Assembly (NCBI RefSeq): GCF_030523985.1
Contig: NZ_JAUNHK010000025.1
Span: 1 to 14,149 of the forward strand
DNA: 14,149 nucleotides
Direction: 5' to 3'
Origin: Deinococcus sp.
Lineage (GTDB): Bacteria > Deinococcota > Deinococci > Deinococcales > Deinococcaceae
Shown: in pieces, positions 9,068 through 14,149 of the stretch
Position numbering within the stretch: the first letter of the stretch is position 1
Layout: the number at the start of each line of letters is the position of its first letter
The notes under the pieces: generated by a model
Told to the model about the DNA's origin: nothing
Database searches by the model: none
The model's input: only the letters and a program-made list of their open reading frames with translations
Program-made: the position numbers and the translations under genes

Positions 9068-9735
9068 GCGTTCTCCTGTGCCACGAACTTCTGTGCGTCC
9101 TGCGGTCGGGTGGGCGGCGTGTCGCTCAGGGCGCGGTAGGCCAGCGCCGCCAGCACGCCGCCGAGCAGCGGGGCCAGCCAGTAGAGCCAGTGCGCTTCCC
9201 ACTGCCCACTCAGCAGCGCGGGGCCAAAGGAGCGGGCGGGGTTCATGCTCGCGCCCGTAATGGGGCCGCCCATCAGGGCTTCCAGCGCCACCACGCCGCC
9301 CACCACGGCAGGCAAACCAGAGCGCAGCGCCACCAGCAGCAGGAAAAAGGTCAGGATGGTTTCCAGCGTAAACGCCTGCATCACGCTGCCCGCAGGCAAG
9401 GTGGCGCCCAGCCCGCCCTTCAGTCCAAACAGCGCCAGCAGCGCCGCCGCCGCGACCACCGCCCCCAGCAGTTGCGCGGCGATGTAGGGCAAAACCTGCC
9501 CACGCGGAAATTGCCCCGCTGCCCACAGCGCCACCGTCGCGGCAGGGTTGATGTGCGCCCCGCTGATGGGCGAGAGGGCCGCCAGCACCGCCGTCACCAC
9601 CAGCCCGAACACCGCCGCCACGCCGAGATATCCGAGTGCGCCCGTCTGGGCCTGCACCACCGCCGCCCCCGCGCCGAAAAACACCAGGGCGAACGTGCCC
9701 AGCGCTTCGGCCCCCAGCGCCCGCGCTTCAGGCAT
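9064..9735 (-). CDS. MIP-family channel (aquaporin/aquaglyceroporin), AqpS-like by context
   Basis: A 223-aa membrane channel with six hydrophobic segments and both half-helix signatures, SGAHINPA (NPA at 63-65) and GASMNPARSFGP (NPA at 165-167, filter R168). Aligned by its NPA motifs to AqpZ, the selectivity filter reads F43, A153, A162, R168: the pore-closing His and the Thr of AqpZ are both Ala, which should widen the pore. In Sinorhizobium an aquaglyceroporin next to arsC (AqpS) lets arsenite formed by ArsC leave the cell down its gradient; the position here, between arsC and the phosphoesterase gene, suggests the same role. The ATG at 9735 overlaps the last 8 nt of arsC and lacks a clear Shine-Dalgarno site, so translation is probably coupled. 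The upstream in-frame extension lies within arsC and is rejected. Substrate not proven. Confidence 0.93.
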   Translation of the reverse strand: MPEARALGAEALGTFALVFFGAGAAVVQAQTGALGYLGVAAVFGLVVTAVLAALSPISGAHINPAATVALWAAGQFPRGQVLPYIAAQLLGAVVAAAALLALFGLKGGLGATLPAGSVMQAFTLETILTFFLLLVALRSGLPAVVGGVVALEALMGGPITGASMNPARSFGPALLSGQWEAHWLYWLAPLLGGVLAALAYRALSDTPPTRPQDAQKFVAQENA

Positions 9736-10189
9736 GACGCACGGCAGGCGCGTCGGCGTAGGTTGCGGGGGCCGCTTCGCCCTTCGCCAGCGCGTCCACA
9801 AAGGCGTCAAACTGCACCTTCATCTGGTCGCGCACCTCGCGCCACTTGTCCAGGCTGCCGCCCGAGGGGTCAACGAAGGGGTAGTGGCGGCGCTCGGTCT
9901 GGCCTGGGTAGAGGGGGCAAGCGTCGTTGGCGCTGTCGCAGACGGTGATGACGTAATCGAAGTTCTGCGCGTCGGGCACGTCGTGCAGCGTCTTGGAAGT
10001 GTGCGCCGAGAGGTCGAGGCCGAGTTCCGCCATCACGGTTTTGGCGTCTTCCTTGACGAAGGTGGCCTCCGTACCCGCCGAGTGAACGTCCAGCGGCAAA
10101 TCGGCGCGGCGGGCGGCCTCGCGGGTCAGGGCCTCGGCCATCTGGGAACGGGCAGAATTGTGGGTGCAGAGAATCAGGACTCGCTTCAT
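9728..10189 (-). CDS. arsC: Arsenate reductase, thioredoxin-coupled (low-molecular-weight phosphatase fold)
   Basis: Cytoplasmic enzyme that reduces arsenate to arsenite. The 153-aa protein has the phosphatase loop CTHNSARS with nucleophile C8 and R14, the redox cysteines C84 and C91 (VCDSANDAC, seven residues apart as in B. subtilis C82/C89), and the general acid D107 in VDPSGGS. This is the thioredoxin-dependent type, not the glutaredoxin type of E. coli plasmids. In-frame ATGs at 10201 and 10198 exist, but they lie in the promoter -10 box; the ATG at 10189 gives the family start MKRVLILCTHNS and lies 7 nt from that box. It is the first gene of the unit arsC-aqp-phosphoesterase and overlaps the channel gene by 8 nt. 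It lies 65 nt downstream of smc without a visible terminator between. Confidence 0.96.
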   Translation of the reverse strand: MKRVLILCTHNSARSQMAEALTREAARRADLPLDVHSAGTEATFVKEDAKTVMAELGLDLSAHTSKTLHDVPDAQNFDYVITVCDSANDACPLYPGQTERRHYPFVDPSGGSLDKWREVRDQMKVQFDAFVDALAKGEAAPATYADAPAVRHA

Positions 10190-10196
10190 GCCCCCC

Positions 10197-10225
10197 ATCA
10201 TATTGACAGATTTAGGTTTGTCAAT
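10197..10225 (-). promoter_or_regulatory. arsC promoter with an inverted-repeat operator
   Basis: On the minus strand a perfect -35 TTGACA (10219-10224) is separated by 16 nt from a -10 TATGAT (10197-10202), which ends 7 nt before the arsC ATG, so the mRNA is likely leaderless. A perfect 7-bp inverted repeat, ATTGACA and TGTCAAT separated by 10 nt (10202-10208 and 10219-10225), covers the -35 and the spacer up to the -10, where a bound repressor would block RNA polymerase. ArsR, encoded two genes past the end of this unit, is the obvious candidate. Confidence 0.78.
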
Positions 10226-10254
10226 GAGTCGCTGTAGCGGTGACGGGTATCGGT

Positions 10255-13557
<3,303 letters not shown>

Positions 13558-13590
13558 GGTGAGGGGTGGAGTGTGAAGGGAAAAGAGAAA
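13558..13590 (-). promoter_or_regulatory. Pyrimidine-rich smc leader without a Shine-Dalgarno site
   Basis: The 33 nt before the smc ATG are almost entirely C and T with a few A on the minus strand and contain no purine run able to pair with 16S rRNA. A TACTCT box at 13591-13596 (minus strand) matches TANNNT, but it is 33 nt from the ATG, so it would give a leadered, not leaderless, mRNA. How smc translation starts is therefore not explained by the usual signals. Confidence 0.45.
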
Positions 13591-13651
13591 AGAGTAGAGG
13601 GAGAAGGGCGAAGTGACAGAGTGTTTCTCTCTGCTCTCAACCCTCTACCCT
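13591..13651 (-). terminator. Nested inverted repeats between the GerMN gene and smc, possible terminator
   Basis: TAGAGGG at 13595-13601 pairs with CCCTCTA at 13641-13647, extendable to 13591/13651 with one mismatch, and an inner CAGAG/CTCTG hairpin (13617-13621 with 13629-13633) lies in the loop. On the minus strand the outer stem is followed by TTTTCTCTTTT, so it may end the upstream GerMN-protein transcript. The long loop makes it weaker than the other terminators in this window. It could instead be a structured smc leader or a dispersed repeat. Confidence 0.5.
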
Positions 13652-13657
13652 CCCCAA

Positions 13658-14149
13658 TCAGTCAGCGCAGTCGGCCCGGGTAAACGCCCGCGTGAGGTCG
13701 ATGTGGCCGATGGTTTCGGCCATCTTGCCGTTCACGAGGAACGTCACGTCGTCGCCGCCCGGTTCCAGCAGCGTGCGCGTGATGGTACACAGCAGCATCC
13801 GCTCGCCTGAACTGCCGTAGCCGAGCTTGGTGTAGGCGGGCAAAAGGTCCACGTAGTAGTGCTTGCCGCGCACGTACACGCGGGGGGCGTCGGTTCCGGC
13901 AGGCACGACGGGAAGCGCGTCGGTGTTCTCCTTGCCCGGCCCCTGCGCCCAGACGTTCAGGGCGGCCTGCGCCAAGCTGGTCGGGTTTTCTTCGACCACC
14001 TGCGCGGTGCGGGTCAGCATCTTGAGGCTCTTGACCTGCAGGTCCGAGTAGTAGACCTTGACCGGAACCCCATGGCGCTCCAACAGTTCGAGTTTGGGCG
14101 GCTTGGGCGGCTCGGGCGGGCGCTGCACGACCTGATAGGCGTAGGCGGC
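13658..14149 (-). CDS. GerMN-domain protein, 3' part (5' end beyond window)
   Basis: At least 163 codons are present and the frame stays open to the window edge; a GTG at 14128 could start it, but upstream codons (AAYAYQVVQ) read like protein, so the true start is probably outside the window. After a proline- and lysine-rich linker (RPPEPPKPPK) comes one GerMN domain, recognisable by VKVYYSDLQ, NPTSLAQAALNVW, YYVDL, GSSGERMLLCTITRTLLE and VTFLVNGKMAETIGHIDL. GerMN domains occur in spore germination proteins and in cell-envelope proteins of non-sporulating bacteria, often after an N-terminal membrane anchor; the linker fits an extracytoplasmic domain. Function in this organism is unknown. The stop lies 100 nt before the smc ATG on the same strand. 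Confidence 0.8.
   Translation of the reverse strand, partial: AAYAYQVVQRPPEPPKPPKLELLERHGVPVKVYYSDLQVKSLKMLTRTAQVVEENPTSLAQAALNVWAQGPGKENTDALPVVPAGTDAPRVYVRGKHYYVDLLPAYTKLGYGSSGERMLLCTITRTLLEPGGDDVTFLVNGKMAETIGHIDLTRAFTRADCAD

Noticed and set aside
9068..9526. N-terminal extension of the phosphoesterase frame across the channel gene
   Set aside because: It is the antisense-like shadow composition of the channel gene in another frame; the ATG at 9067 has a ribosome site, an ATGA overlap and the family start.

Overview
The window is GC-rich, tightly packed bacterial DNA that most likely comes from a Deinococcus species. The SodA protein closely resembles what I recall of D. radiodurans SodA but is not identical. 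The sodA / YmdB-like phosphoesterase order also fits, and several genes have a TANNNT -10 element 6-7 nt before the ATG, the leaderless arrangement common in Deinococcus. The species call rests on recall and inference, not on a search.

Left part (1-4095, + strand): sodA (Mn superoxide dismutase) followed by a strong Rho-independent terminator; a YmdB-type metallophosphoesterase with a likely leaderless start; and ppc (phosphoenolpyruvate carboxylase). A 133-bp convergent intergenic region (4096-4228) carries a short direct repeat.

Middle part (4229-10201, - strand, so transcription runs from high to low coordinates): an arsenic-response island. The first unit is arsC - aqpS-like channel - metallophosphoesterase. 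Its genes overlap, its promoter at 10197-10224 contains an inverted repeat, and it ends in a terminator at 8291-8322. The second unit, starting immediately downstream, is arsR - arsD - arsA, with a second, weaker inverted repeat at its promoter. An exported GH13 alpha-amylase gene follows arsA after 48 bp on the same strand. In this model ArsC reduces arsenate to arsenite, the aquaglyceroporin-like channel lets arsenite out, ArsD binds arsenite and hands it to ArsA, and ArsR controls both promoters. No arsB or acr3 pump gene, the usual partner of ArsA, is present. A phosphoesterase is also translationally coupled to the channel gene. These are the two most unusual features of the window.

Right part (10255-14149, - strand): smc (chromosome condensation ATPase, 1100 aa, complete), preceded by a short intergenic region with nested inverted repeats and a pyrimidine-rich leader lacking a Shine-Dalgarno site. 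Upstream of it lies the 3' part of a GerMN-domain protein gene that runs off the window edge. No tRNA, rRNA, CRISPR array, insertion sequence or phage gene was seen. No wholly undescribed system is evident; the most novel candidate is the pump-less arsC-channel-phosphoesterase / arsRDA combination.
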